From: Dipetalonema caudispina
Lineage: Eukaryota > Nematoda > Chromadorea > Rhabditida > Onchocercidae
Length of the DNA stretch: 26,971 nt
Assembly (NCBI GenBank): GCA_013365325.1
Contig: JABVXV010000553.1
Location: 1 to 26,971, forward strand
Direction of reading: 5' to 3'
In this document: piece after piece, positions 1 to 13,608 of the stretch
Layout: the number at the start of each line of letters is the position of its first letter
Position numbering within the stretch: the stretch's first letter is position 1
Program-made: the position numbers and the translations under genes
The notes under the pieces: generated by a model
The model's input: only the letters and a program-made list of their open reading frames with translations
Database searches by the model: none
What the model was told of the DNA's origin: nothing

Positions 1-858
<858 letters not shown>

Positions 859-3701
859 ATGGCTGAATCGTTGTACATGTATCGCTATGACGATAGCATA
901 CGTGGTAAGCTAATTAAGTCTTGAAATATTTTTATAAAATTTTTCACAAATTTGTTATTTTCAAATTTTATAGCATATCTTCAAAAATGGATTTTAAATA
1001 TAAAAATGTAATTTATGATTTAAATCGTTTTTCTTTTCTTTTTTTCATTTAGTGATCATTACATAAAATGATTTTCATATATCAATTAAATGTTTTAAGC
1101 TTAATTATTTGAATCATTTTCATTTATTTATTTGTGTTATTTTTCCCTCAAAATTAATTTTAAGAAGATATTTCATAATTTCCAATATCAATTTTTAGCC
1201 CTATTTTATTTATATTTTGGCCTACAATTATCTTTCTTTTTTTTTTTCTGTAATTTTCTTTTTTTCTTTAATTAGGTACTCCAAATTTTGGATATGGTAT
1301 AAAACATACTAGCATGAATTCAATTTGGACATCAGCTGATACGAAACATGCCGTTTTATTTTCATTGGTACCAGGTGGATTATCATTGTATGCTGTTGCA
1401 TCATTTAGGAAGGAAAAAAATTTGCTTGATTGGTGGCTTGTAAGTCTTTCAATTATTTTCAAATATTTTTAAAAACGAACAAAAGTAAAAAAAAAAAAAA
1501 AAACTTAACAAAATGATTATGCTTATTACGTACGTACGTACGTACGTGATATACTTATGTAATATATTTTTATGAATATCATTATGAAAGTATAAAAAAA
1601 ATTTACAAAAAAGTAATCCAAAAATTATTCTTTCAACAATTTTTTCTAATATTAACTTCATTATTCCGTCATTTTTTTTTTTTTTTTTGGTTGGGGGGGG
1701 GGGGGGAAGGCTTTTTTATTTAATATAATAAATTGGAGAAAATATTTATTTTTTACACTTTGTAAACAACAAACAAAAGAAAAAAAAAAGTAGTAAAAAA
1801 TTAAGATTGAAAGTGTAAAAATAACAAAATGAATTGGTTAATATTTTTGTTAGGCATCAGAAAAACCAAATTGGGCACCAAAAAATCCGGCGATTTATGG
1901 ATTAATTAATGCTGTGACAATTGCGCCTATTGGTTGGGCATCATATATGGCATATAAATATGGTGGAGGTTAGTTTTCTATTTTTTGTTTACACTCTCAC
2001 TTTTTCAAATTAAAGTATTATTATGGATTTTGTTTATATATAAAGATTTACTTATAGATATATCTTTTAAATAAAACACTTTTTTTTTTTTCTTTTTCAC
2101 ACTTACTAAATAAGAATGGTTATAAATTAACTAAATTAATTGCTGATAACCTTTAAATTAGCATAATTTTTTGATTTAGACTAAATGAAATTATGAAGTC
2201 ATAATCTTTTCCCATTATAGTAATTTGAAAATAATATTTTCCTCAATAAATCATCTAATTAAATAGCAATGATTATAAAATGATATCATCAATGAAACAA
2301 TTTTTGCAAATTAACAAATTATACACATATATGATAAGTATATATGTATAAGTATAGAAAAACGAAAAGATAAAAGAAATGAAATTTGAAATCTTCATTT
2401 ATTTGAAATTTAATTTTTTTTTTTTTTTTTCCTTTTAAAGGTCTTACACATAATAATACAAAGTTAGCATTGGCATTATATGGTGGTAGTATGATTTGTG
2501 CATTTCTTGCAATACCATTGATGAAACGAAAGAATTATCATTATGTAAGCTTTGATTTTTTAATTAAAATTTAAACAATATTTTTACAATGATCAATTAT
2601 TTTGTTAGATATTTCATTGCATTTTGCATTTAATTTTGTGTAAAGATATCAAATTAAATGTATAAATTATGTATTATAGGAAAAATAATAATTTTTCTTA
2701 ATTGTAACTTTTGTTGATTGTTATGATTGAAACTGTCTTTTTTTTTTGTAACAATGTACTTAATTTTAAATATTTTTTCAATTTCTAACTTAAATTTTCA
2801 TCGTTTTAGTTATTCTGTAATACGACTATAATGCATTTAACTGGAGCTGGAGCAGCACTTGCATTCTTTAAGGTACATTTTGTTTTATTTTATTATATTC
2901 CTAAAATAAATAAAGTTGAAACAAAAGAGAGAAATTGTGTTATCTTTTGAATTTTTTTTAATTAGTTAATATATCATTTAAATTAGAAATTGTCAGATAA
3001 AACATATCAATTAAGTTAGATAATTTTCAGATGAAAATATATATATATATATATATATAATTTTTTGATTAAAATACATATATAATTTTCAGATATTAAA
3101 ATTTCTTCAATTATTTAAATGTTATATATCATTAAAAAAATAAAAATTATTACTATATTATTTTACTATCCAATGAGATGTACTTTTTCTATGAAAGAAA
3201 TATTTTCTCAAATTAATGTAAGATATAAATTTAAGAAGTATTTTAATAATACATTCTTGTGAAAAAGATTTCGTATTTTTTTATTTCATAGAAATAAGAA
3301 TTTATTACATTTATATTCTCATATTGACTGAAATATCATTTTTTATTTATGCTTTATATTTTAGCTTCATTATCTTAGCAATAACAAATTATTACTTCCA
3401 TATATTCTAGCAGAAATAATAGCTTAAAGTTATTGTAGTGAAAGAAAATCTTCCACAAAATTTGATTAATTTTAATATTCCATTAAAGTTCAATTTCTCA
3501 TTGTTTGAATACATAACAAAAATTTCTCATCTTTTTTTCTCTTCTTTTAAATTATTCAAAAAAAAGTATGTAGGAAATCTTTTACAGATCGATCATAATG
3601 CTGGCATATTATTAGTACCATACGTTTTATGGACAGGCTTCTATACGTTTCTTACGTACGCTATGAGTAAAAGGAACACATCTGAAATACGAAACGATTG
3701 A
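859..3701 (+). CDS. TspO/MBR family translocator protein, tandem copy 1
   Basis: Six coding exons: 859-904, 1276-1439, 1854-1968, 2441-2544, 2810-2872, 3588-3701, all with GT...AG introns and consistent phase, giving 201 aa. TSPO is a five-helix outer mitochondrial membrane protein that binds cholesterol, porphyrins and benzodiazepine-type ligands. Visible family marks: WW at 68-69 followed by KPNWAPKNP (74-82), the counterpart of the TSPO W-x-x-L-x-KPxWxPP loop; a second helix with GWASYMAYKYGGG; ALALYGG in the third helix; PYVLW at 175-179 in the fifth. A CRAC-like motif L186-T-Y188...K192 ends the last helix. Usual length is about 160-180 aa; the excess is an N-terminal extension of about 30 residues. 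It is the first of four tandem paralogues. Family assignment is firm; ligand and role are inferred. Confidence 0.85.
1528..1547. repeat. (ACGT)5 perfect palindromic microsatellite
   Basis: Five ACGT units lie in intron 2 of TSPO copy 1. Each unit is self-complementary, so the whole 20-mer is palindromic. Likely a simple repeat. Confidence 0.9.
1693..1706. repeat. Poly-G run of 14
   Basis: Fourteen consecutive G follow a T run and TTGGTT in intron 2 of TSPO copy 1, in a background with very little G. It could be a quadruplex-prone tract or a sequencing artefact. Confidence 0.9.
3037..3059. repeat. (AT)n microsatellite
   Basis: About eleven AT units in intron 5 of TSPO copy 1. It is a simple repeat. 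Confidence 0.9.
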
Positions 3702-3984
3702 ATGTTCAACTAACTGAACTTTTTCAATTTTTTAATTTCTTTTTTCCTTTTTCTTTTTTTCTTTCCAAATTCCTTCAATCATTTTCTCAATTATGCAAAT
3801 ACTTTTTGCTACGCTATACGTAATTTTTATTTGATACGAAAAATTTTCTTTTTTTTTTTTGTCATAGTTTTTCAAAAATTTTTTTTCCTTTACTTCTCTT
3901 AAAGTATAATTTGAATATCTAGTAATAGTTTCTTTTTTTTTTCAAAACTTTTAAATCTTTTTTCATAAATTCTGAAATTTATTG

Positions 3985-3990
3985 AATAAA
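3985..3990 (+). terminator. Poly(A) signal candidate, TSPO copy 1
   Basis: AATAAA lies about 285 nt after the copy 1 stop codon, in an AT-rich 3' region with many T runs. In sequence this AT-rich the hexamer also occurs by chance, so the site is only a candidate. Confidence 0.4.
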
Positions 3991-6902
3991 ATATCTTTTC
4001 ATTCATTACATGTATATACATTTATATTCATAATCTTTTTTTTTTTTTTTTTTTCAATTCATATTTTTTATAAAAAAAAAAATTTATTTTGACTTATACA
4101 TTGATCATTTATTGTAAAACAAATTATCCTTTGATTCTTACCAATTCATTTAATTTCAAATTTTTATTATAGCTTTTTCACCAGATTTCATTGCTATTTA
4201 AAAATGGAATGGATTTTGAAATTAAATTTTGAACTTTTTTTTTTTTTTTGAATTTGCTCTCCTCTTCAATTGTATCTTTTATGCATATTGTTTCTTATTT
4301 TCATCTGTTTCATCATTATTTTGTAATTTTTTTTTTTTTTTTTTGTACATAGAGTAAAGTTTCTTTAATGGAAATATTTCAATGAAAAAGAGCAAAAAAT
4401 TATGAATGCAAAATAATCATCAATAAATACTTATGATTGGTTAATTATGATTAATTCAGTGTACAAAATAATCTTGAATAATCATAATTATGTGTAGTTA
4501 TGTATTAATATGTTTGGAAAATATTTAAGGAAATTTTGAATTTGTAATAATTTCTAAAAAACGCTTTTATAAGATTGATTCATTTCAGGTTTTGATCTGT
4601 TTTCCTGCCTAAAATTCTATTTCATTTTTCGGTAACTTACAAAAAATGCATAATAGTGAAATTGCTTTACTAGTTTTCAGATTACCGCTACATCGGTTTT
4701 TATGAAATATTAAAGTGAACAGTTACAAATGTTGATTCAATAAAATAAAACAAATAATAGCAATTCAATTTATGATTCGTTATCGAAATTCTTATTCTTT
4801 TCGCTTTTAATTAATTCCCAAGAATTTGGTCTAAAATGGCGAAAAAAAATAAATGAATAAATGTGAAATATGATTTTGAATTTAGTAAACAAACTATTTG
4901 GCTGATAGATTCTTTCCAAAGCAAATTTTATTGTGAACTGATAAAATTGATGAAACAGAAATCAATCAAATTCCCAAATTTATTTTTAAACAGAAAGTTT
5001 TATGTTCCTTTTTTTGCACTCATTGTATCACACTGAAGTTTAACAATTTGTAATTTGCAATTCTTTGAAGAAAAGATCTTCATAAAAGTAATTTAAAAAA
5101 AAAAAAGAAAAGTGCAAGTTTAAATTCTAACATGCATGCAATACATATTATCAACTCTTTCAATCATGCAGATTAATGATTGGTTTACCAATTTGATAGT
5201 GTGATAAACAGATGTGTAAAACTTTTCCATGAAATAAAAATAAGTAAGATAAACACAATTATCCGCGATATCACGGGAATTCTTCGATATATTTTTCAAT
5301 TTTTCAAATTATGCAAACATTGCTATCATTGGATTTATACAGTATTCATATGATTTTATCAACATAAAGAATATTATTCTCAAGGAAAAGAAATTAAATA
5401 GTAAGAAAGAAATTTAATTTCAATACAAATAATTATTTATTATTTTATATATTTCATATCAGACATGATCATTTTATGTTAATCACTGTTTGAATAAAAG
5501 ATTTAAAGCATTGCTAAAAATTTTTAATATTCAAATTTTTGTTTTGCATTCTACAACTTTTGTTCAATAATTTTCGTCGAATATTTTTCACATTCTATTC
5601 TACAATTTCAATTTATGCATTCTTGAATTGTGCAGCATTATTGTTGCTACCCACAGTTACCCATATTTTTGCTATCCAAATTTACCCATATTCTTGCTAC
5701 CCACAGTTACCCTTATTATTACCACCCAATGTTAACCATATGCAATAAATGCGTAAATGCGTAATTGATACTGCAGAAATAACAATTTGAAAAATTCAAA
5801 TAAATTAAGTATATGCTAATAACAAACTTTTATACAATTCATAAAACGAAAAAATATTTCCGTTTTTCTTTTTTACTTAAAAAAAATGTACAGCTTTAAT
5901 TTTTATATGTTTTAAAAATACTATTAAACCTTGAATTCATTCTTTTATCCCTTAAAAAGAATCTTAAAATTTAAATTTCAATTGAAAAAACTTTGTTTTT
6001 ACTGATATAGAGCTTACAATAACTTCAAAATATATTATCTTCCATTATTTCGTTCCATTTTAGAGCCATTAAGGAATGTATTAATTCATAATGTGCATTT
6101 TCAATTATTAGCATTTAAAATGTTAAATTTTGAATTTTTAATATTATCCGTTATATTTTAATAATATTCAGTTATACTGCAAATCAGTTATTCCTTTTTT
6201 GTTTTATTTAGTTGAAAGTTTTCTCCAATAAAAACAAATAAGCTATTTATTTCACTAAGAAATTTCATATATTTAATTATTAATGGGAAATAATTTTATG
6301 CCCAAAAGCGTTTTTCCTTTTTTTTTTTTTTTCTTTTCTTTTGGAAATTAATTGTTAACAAAAAATAATGTAATTTGAAAGTTTTTTTCTCCTTATAAGA
6401 AAAATTTAATTTATAAATTTAATAATTCTTTTTTTTTTTTCCTTTTACCTTTTGTTTTTTCTTTCATAAGATGCTTATCGCGATATTCCAAAAAAAAAAA
6501 AATCCCTTATACGATTTTTTTCGATATTCCGAAAAAGCTAATTCATGCAATTCTTTTATATTATTATTTCTATCATTTTAGTTCTTTATAATTTTTGTTA
6601 ATTATACAAAAACAATTTCACTATATTGTCATTGAAATTATTGTGTTTAATAGGAATTCTTTTAACAGTATTTTGAACTACCGGAAAAGGACGAGAAAAT
6701 TTTATGTACTTCAAAAATTAAACTCATCAAAATAATTTTAAAAATGTTGCATGTCTTACAATCGATAATGTTAACAAATAAAAACTACCTTTCGTCATCA
6801 TACTGATGCAACTGCTCTTCTCCTTTCGATATTATACTTTCGTCAGTGTGGAAGTTCTTCTTCAACGAAATTGTTTCAGTAAATTTTAACAAATCAAACG
6901 AA
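3991..6902. other. Gene-poor spacer between TSPO copies 1 and 2
   Basis: AT-rich sequence with T homopolymers and no recognisable coding exon. It holds the 25-bp minisatellite at 5646-5745. Its last part should contain the copy 2 promoter and ends with an acceptor-like TTGTTTCAG at 6871-6879, 23 nt before the copy 2 ATG. Confidence 0.5.
5646..5745. repeat. 25-bp minisatellite, four units
   Basis: Four consecutive 25-bp units start at 5646, 5671, 5696 and 5721. The first and third share GCTACCCACAGTTACCC; the second and fourth are diverged but keep the spacing and the ACCC and ATTT blocks. The ORF across it simply translates the repeat. The units are C-rich on the + strand, unlike the surrounding AT-rich DNA. 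Confidence 0.85.
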
Positions 6903-9142
6903 ATGTACGGTTTTCATAATAGCGGTTACCATGGTAAGTTTTAAAAAAGATAGAGAAAGATTGATAGATCAAATAAATAAATAGATATACGGATTGATTT
7001 GTTAATATTAAAATTTGATAGATTTTAAAAATAAATAAAAACAATTAAAGGAAGTATTATAGAAGTAGATGTTCAATAATTAACATTCAATCCATAATCA
7101 ATTATTGATTTTTCCTAATCCATTTAAATTTCTATTGTACAATCAAATCGATAATCGTTATCATTTTTTAGAAAATATCTGTTTCATATATTTATTGATG
7201 ATCAAAAGATATATCTTTCGGGAAGTAATAAAACAGAAAATTAGCAAAAAATTTTTCATAATAATTGTTAAATATTTGATCAATATTCGAATTTATTTAA
7301 TTCTATAAGATAATATTAAACCTGAATAAATGGTTTAAAATTTTTCGTAAATTTATTATAATCAGTATTAAAATGATAATATCACAAAATTTAGATTCAC
7401 TTTGGACAGCAAACGATACGAAACGTGCTATTCTAACAGCAATGATACCTGGTGCTGTAGGAGTTATTAGTTATGTAACATATTATAAAACAAGCAATCC
7501 AATTGAATGGTGGAATGTAAATTTTTTTCCTACTTTTTTTTTTTTTTAAATTTAAAAATTTGTTAAAATTTGCTAAAGTTAATTTTAATTTTAATCTAAT
7601 AAACAATAATACATATTTTCTTTTTTTTTTTTTTTTGTAAAAATTAAAAAATTTTTAAAATCATAGTTTTTTCCATATTTTTTTTATTTTGTAAAATATC
7701 AATTGGAAATTAAATCATTTGATTGTAATAATTTTTACAGAATAATTTAATAATTAATTTTGTAGTCTTATAAAAAACCGGAATGGGCACCAAAATCTTT
7801 GTATACGTATGCATGCATAGATGCATTAACAATTACACCAGTTGGTTATGCAAGCTATTTTGTTTATAAATATGGTGATGGTATGTTGTTACTTTGTTAA
7901 TTTATTTCAATTTAATTTTAAATTAATTACTACAATTTAATTCATTTCAAATTCAACAAATGTCGTTCAATTTTTTTTTCTTTTTTCTAAATTTCTTCTT
8001 TTTTTTCTAAATTTCTTAAATTTCTTAAAATTTCTTTTTCTAAATTTTCTTTCTAAATTTCTTAAACTTTCCTAAAAATTTCTTAAATTTTCTTTTTTTC
8101 TTTTTTTCTAAATTTCTCTTTAAAAAAAATTCAAATGTTTTGATTTCAATTCAATTTAAATCATTTTATTGTTCATATTTTAAATTAAATCTAATAACTT
8201 AATTTTTTTTAAAAAAAAAAAAAAAAGAAAAGAAAAAAATATGAAAGCGAAATGTATCGAATTCAAATCGAATATTTTTTGTATTTAATTATAAATCTAA
8301 ATTGAATTGATTTCTATGTTTAAATTATATATAAGATGTAATAAAATTTCGAAAAATTCCGAGATAATGCGGGATTAATGCGAAATATTTACAGGTTTGT
8401 GTAATGCACTAACAACATTATCGCTTAGTTTATATGGTAGCAATTTAATGCTATGCTTTGCATCGTTATCATTTATGAAAAAGAAAGATATAAAAGCTGT
8501 ATGTATTGTTGTTATTAATTTAGTAATTAATTATATTCTTCGAATAATTTTTTTATAATTTTTAGAAAAAAAAAAAAAAATAAAAAATGGTAATTTCAAA
8601 ATTTTTATGATAACAGTGTGAAAAATTTGAAACAAATTCTCTTCATTACAAATTAATTCATTTTAGATGTATTATTCATCGATTGCTATTCATCTAACAG
8701 CAGCTGGATCAGCTATTGCTGCCTGTAAGGTCTGTTTGTTTATTTGTTTACTTGTGTTTGTGTTGTTTATTTGTTTATTCGTGTTGTTTATTTTCACTCA
8801 TTTCACTATAAAATGAAAAGTGAATTATAATAATTGAAAGATTTTTTAGTACCTAAACATTTTATAACTATTATATTAAAATATCCGATGAATGATACTT
8901 GTTATCTGTTTCGGATTATGATTACCATTTAACATCATAAATATGCTAACATTAATGAAACCATTACTATGCAAATATTCTCATTACTAATATTGAAATT
9001 TTCCATTTTAAAATTGTAATTGAAAATTTTTAAGATTAATCGTTGCGTTGGTATATTGATGGTACCATATGTATTATGGACCGGTTTTCGTGCTTTCATA
9101 TTGCATATGATGAAAAATTTGAATTCGAAAATCAAAAATTAA
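6903..9142 (+). CDS. TspO/MBR family protein, tandem copy 2, CRAC tyrosine lost
   Basis: Six coding exons: 6903-6933, 7395-7516, 7766-7880, 8395-8498, 8667-8729, 9035-9142, giving 180 aa. Exons 3-5 are 115, 104 and 63 nt, the same as in the other copies. Family marks: WT..DT..A near the N-terminus, WW 49-50, KKPEWAPKS (54-62), GYASYFVYKYGDG, LSLYGSN, and PYVLWTGF (156-163). The CRAC tyrosine position holds histidine (H169), so the motif is broken. An in-frame ATG at 7373 lies upstream of the exon 2 acceptor and gives an alternative start without exon 1. The chosen start at 6903 has a good donor (GTAAGT), fits copy 1 in phase, and has an acceptor-like CAG at 6877-6879. A functional but diverged TSPO is likely; exon 1 is less certain than the rest. 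Confidence 0.8.
7976..8110. repeat. Degenerate TTTCTAAATTTC-type repeats
   Basis: Intron 3 of copy 2 carries a run of imperfect units built from TTCTAAATTTCTT with variable T tracts. It looks like an expanded low-complexity repeat, without coding content. Confidence 0.6.
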
Positions 9143-9720
9143 TATTGATAATTATACTATCCATATAATATTATGCTGCTTACACTACTGTTGATGCTGT
9201 TTGATTTCTGCTCGAATTATAGGTTTAAATTAAATCCTTCAATCAATATACATCAATTATTGATTTGAAAGTTTGCAAATTTGTAGACTTTATTTTCTCT
9301 TTCTGAAATTTTTAATTGATTTAAATTGTATATGCCATATATTTCTGATGAAATAAAAATTTGCAATGAAACTTTGGGACTAAATTTGATCAAAAAAGTG
9401 ATTGCATTTATTCAAATATTATTAGAAAAAAATTAACACTTACTAATTTTTTCTGACATTACCTCATCATAGATATTCTTCGAAATAAATTTTAAAACAA
9501 ATCAACAACATTGCTAATCAATGATGTTACTCGGCATTTTTCTTTTTTTTTTTTTTTTGTTAAATTAATTTTAGGTTATATGGGGAATTTTTTCATTTTT
9601 TTTTTTTAGTGCATAATTTATAAAATAATTCATTTTTTTTTTCCGTTATTTTTTAAAAGCTGAACGAAGTCAATTATTCGATCGTTTTTTTTTTTTCCTA
9701 CTGCTATTAATCAATTAAAA
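9143..9720. other. Short spacer between TSPO copies 2 and 3
   Basis: Only about 580 bp separate the copy 2 stop and the copy 3 start. It contains AATAAA at 9352-9357, a plausible poly(A) signal for copy 2, and T-rich tracts. No ORF is recognised. The spacing would allow either a compact promoter or co-transcription. Confidence 0.5.
9352..9357 (+). terminator. Poly(A) signal candidate, TSPO copy 2
   Basis: AATAAA lies about 210 nt after the copy 2 stop. It is the first canonical hexamer noticed downstream of it. Confidence 0.45.
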
Positions 9721-11751
9721 ATGTATATACATCATGGTATGTTCTTACATTCTTTCATTTTTTTTTCTTTATATATTTTAACGGATTAAAAGTCAAAAGT
9801 TATTCAAAGTGAAAAGTTAGAAAATTTATTCAAAATAATTTTTTTAGCAGTAAGCTATGTAAATATTCATACTTCTTTCAATTTTTCTTCATTTCTTTTA
9901 TCATTTAATACTTTTAGTATATTGATTTTAACCTTTTTTTTGTATTATTAACTTTTTGAGTTAAATTTTTTCCATAAATTAGATTAAACATTCATCCTAC
10001 TATATAATAAATCAAAAAATCAATAAAACAATAAAACTATAAAGTTTAACTTAATAAATTGCAGATTTTATACGACGTATAAAACGTCTAAGCTCGGAAG
10101 TAATTTGGACAACAAATGATACGAAATGTTCCATAGTTTGTTCACTAATACCGTGTGCTATATCATTAAATTCATTCTTATCTGTTTCAAATAATCGAAG
10201 TTTAATAAAAGAATGGAATGTAAATGATAAATTTGCCATTTTAAATTAATATTCATATAAATTGGATGAATTAAACAAACTTTTGTTTAAAAAAAAAAAA
10301 AAAAAAAAAAGATGCTTTAATAGAAAAAAAAAAATTAATTAATTGATAAATTATTTCAAATTTGCAAAAAATTCATGCAAATTTTTATCCATTTGATGAA
10401 AAAGGAAAAGAAAATGAAATTTAGATAATATCATTACCATTATGGATACCGAAAGATCCGTATATTTATGGTTTATTGGATGCTTTAACAATGTCACCTC
10501 TTGGCTATGCTGCTTATCGTATTTGTAAATATGGTAGAGGTTGGTGGTATTCATATAATTGTAGAAATTTATTAATTGCAAGTCTATTTGACATTTTTAT
10601 TTCAGAAAACTTTTAATTTATAAAAAAAATGATTTGCAATTATTGCAAAGTTTAAAACTGTAAATTTAGTTTTCATCAAAAAATCCTAAATTTAATAGTA
10701 TTAGTTATTGTTGACAAATGTAATTCTTTTTTTTTTATGTAAAAAGTACTCAGATAAAGTGATAATTTTGCAATTGATTGATTATTTTTCATTTTTTATT
10801 TTTTTTTTTATATTTATTATTTAATAAATCTAAAAGTGAATATCGGGAATGAATCCTTAATTTTGGATCGGTAGTTTATTAATTATTCGAATCACTGAAC
10901 CATTAATGCATTTGCTCATATTTCAAACAATATTTCATTTTAATTAAACCTATTATTTCATATGCTTTCCTTACAAGCATACATTTTATTACTGCAGGTT
11001 TTAAGTATGATGATACAAAAATTGCATTGGAAATTTATGGGATCACTTTATTATTCTCATTATTTTCGCTTCCTTTCACAAAATTGAAAAATCGTTCTTC
11101 TGTAAGTGATGATAATTTCACTTTTTATTGCTACATTCAAAAAATTGAGAATTTAGCTTGAGGAATTTGTTAATTAAAAATTTTGTTAAACAAAATTTAA
11201 TGTTTCAGCAATTCAGTCATACTCTCCTGATGCATTTAACAGCACTTGGAACAACTTATACATTTCATGAGGTTTGTTTATTGGAAAAAGGAAAAGAATT
11301 ATTTTGAAAAAATATTCATAAAATTCTCTATTTTTTCTTTCTTTTTTTTTTTAAATAAGAATAGTTAAAATATAGGAAAATATTTTTTTGATAATTTTTA
11401 AAAAAAAGAAAAAAAAAGTCAAATTATAAAGTTCAAAAGTTCTAATCAACCATTAGTTTGTCTAATTGATTAGGCAGCAAATTTATCAGGTAATAATAGA
11501 AATTTTTTTTTTTTTTTGTAGAATATCCTAAGTACGAATAATGATGATGATGATAATCATGATGAGGAAAAAGTGCTATCATCAATTGATTTGATAATAA
11601 TTTCGATTGATTAATTTACTATTTTAGTTATCCGATAGAATATGATACATCATTTTCTTCCTTGTAGATTGATAATAGAGCTGGCATACTTATGATACCA
11701 TATGCTTTATGGACCGGATGTTATACATTGCTTGCATATGTGATGAATTGA
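9721..11751 (+). CDS. TspO/MBR family protein, tandem copy 3, most diverged
   Basis: Six coding exons: 9721-9736 (16 nt, MYIHH plus one base), 10065-10219, 10425-10539, 10998-11101, 11209-11271, 11668-11751, giving 178 aa. Exons 3-5 again measure 115, 104 and 63 nt. Family marks: WTTNDTK, EW at 55-56, LPLWIPKDP (61-69) in place of KPxWAPKxP, LGYAAYRICKYGRG, ALEIYG, and PYALWTG (162-168). The protein ends right after AYVMN, so the basic residue that closes a CRAC motif is missing. The KP of the loop is replaced by PL, and copy 3 carries extra Cys and Ser in helix 1. All exons are open and in phase, so I see no sign of a pseudogene. The tiny first exon is the weakest part of the model. Confidence 0.75.
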
Positions 11752-11849
11752 AACGATGAAATACGAATGATAAATGATAAAATGATATCGAACTTTTTAA
11801 GTATTTCTTCTCATCTTTCTTTTTGTTTCCTTTTTTTTCTGTTTTATCA

Positions 11850-11855
11850 AATAAA
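11850..11855 (+). terminator. Poly(A) signal candidate, TSPO copy 3
   Basis: AATAAA lies about 100 nt after the copy 3 stop, a usual distance for a nematode 3' UTR. Confidence 0.5.
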
Positions 11856-13608
11856 TTTTAACGGATTTCCAAGTTTTACTAACAAAAAGAACACTTTCAA
11901 ATGTTTAGGGATTCCTGATAAAATAAATCATGTAAATCGCGAATGATCAAATTTTACTTTCGTTAGCATTTTGCATTTATTAAAGGATTATTCGTTTTTC
12001 TTTCTTTCTTTTTTTTTTCGTTTGGGATTTCGAGTTCTGAGTATCCCTTCAGCAATATTTTCATCTAATAAATTGATAACAATAAATCCTTACACTTTTG
12101 TAGAATTAACGGACATTATAATTGAGATACAACTATGATCCAATATACTATTGAAAACTATTCAGCACTAATCTAAACGTATAAATGTCAGCAAATACCC
12201 GAGAAATCTCAGAAAAAACTATAAAAGGATTAACTCAAACATCAACAATTTGTTCTAGCAAAGAGATGTAATTTTCATTGTGACCCTGTCGAAGTAACAC
12301 CATCCCAATAAAGACCGCTGAAACTTTACTACGGTAAATGGTTATGCTATAAATATCATTGTGAAAATTTGCTTCCCATTGGTGGAAATTCAGTGTTGTT
12401 TGCTGTTTGCTGATTTCAGGAGTTTTTAGATTTTGGAAGCTTTCGAAATCCTGTAAGAAAAAAGAGAAAATGCAAGTCTAACTCTTTCCGTAAATCTATT
12501 TCTACCAATCCTTAAATTTTTTCTGTGTATTGATAGTAATATCGTTTACATAGTTGCAAATACATTAGTCATAGCATAAACGTTTTAATCTTTTGCATAT
12601 TATTTCATCACTTCTCTCATTCTTTATCATCTTTTTATTTTGTCCTAGTCTTTTTCTTTTTTGCAATTTTCAATCTTTGACCAATAAATTCGCTCGAAAT
12701 CAAGAGCGAAATCTTTAATAATTCTTTGTGATATTCTATAATATTGATTAATTCATCATTTCATCCTCTGCTATTACAGATACTCTTTTTACGCTTCTTT
12801 TTATGGGAAAACTTAATTTTAGATGTGAAAATTAAAACGTACGCTGTTTACGTGCTAACATACGTCTTGCATCATAAACGAACGTTATAACATTATCACC
12901 TTGATGAGATCGATAATTTACAGACTTAGCAAAGACTTTGTTGGTGTAAGAGAGAGTGAAAGAAATGGAAAGATGACGAAATGTAATGTAAAAGAAGGGA
13001 GAGATAGAAAGGATGAGGAATGGTAAGAGAGGGAATAGAGTATGGAAGAAAGAATGAAGAGAAAATTAGGAGCGAGATATGGGTGTATTAACTGTCAGTA
13101 AAGAGCAAAAGAAGAAAAGATGGAGAAAATAATATATATGAAAATAGGACAGAGAGGGAGAGAGAGAGAGATGGTAAAAGTAAAAGTGGAATCGATGACG
13201 TTATGAAGTCAGAAAAAACTACAAAGGATGTGTAAGTTTGGTGGAGGTTTAAATAAAATTCCATAATTTGGGGGAATATTTTTCGGATATGTCATTTTTT
13301 TAGGTGACAAAATGAGAAAGCATTTTATTTGGTTTTTTTTTTTTTGCAAAATTTTAATTGATTATTGTAACAAATTTTAAGACATTCATTTCACTTGTAT
13401 TAAAATGAAAATTTTGAAAAAGAAATTTTTGTTTTCTTTAATTTTCTTTCTCTTTTTTCCTTTTTTTTTGTATAAGATTTGTTATATTTATTTGATTAGT
13501 TCTTATATTGTTTGTTTTCTTACTTACTATCTTTTAATGTTTGTTTCATCTATACGATATGGTTGGAATTTGCTTATTTTTGTTGAAGTAAACATCGTTT
13601 GATCGGAA
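11856..13608. other. Spacer between TSPO copies 3 and 4
   Basis: No coding exon is recognised. The 65-residue ORF at 13405-13602 is rich in F, I, L and Y, and stops 6 nt before the copy 4 ATG in the same frame. It looks like a translated AT-rich tract. The stretch includes a purine-rich region (12948-13190) and an acceptor-like TTTTTGTTGAAG ending at 13588, 20 nt before the copy 4 ATG. Confidence 0.5.
12948..13190 (+). repeat. Purine-rich GA tract upstream of TSPO copy 4
   Basis: About 240 nt are strongly purine-biased on the + strand, with GAGAGAGGGAGAGAGAGAGAG near 13150-13171. It sits about 420 nt before the copy 4 ATG. GA tracts can be promoter-associated in animals; here that is only inference. 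Confidence 0.6.

Noticed and set aside
7373..7394. Alternative ATG start for TSPO copy 2 in the second exon
   Set aside because: Kept only as an alternative: the two-exon start fits copies 1 and 3 in phase and has better splice and leader context.
13405..13602. A 65-codon ORF just upstream of and in frame with TSPO copy 4
   Set aside because: It is almost entirely F, I, L, Y and K from a T-rich tract and ends in a stop before the ATG. It probably lies upstream of the trans-splice acceptor and so outside the mRNA.
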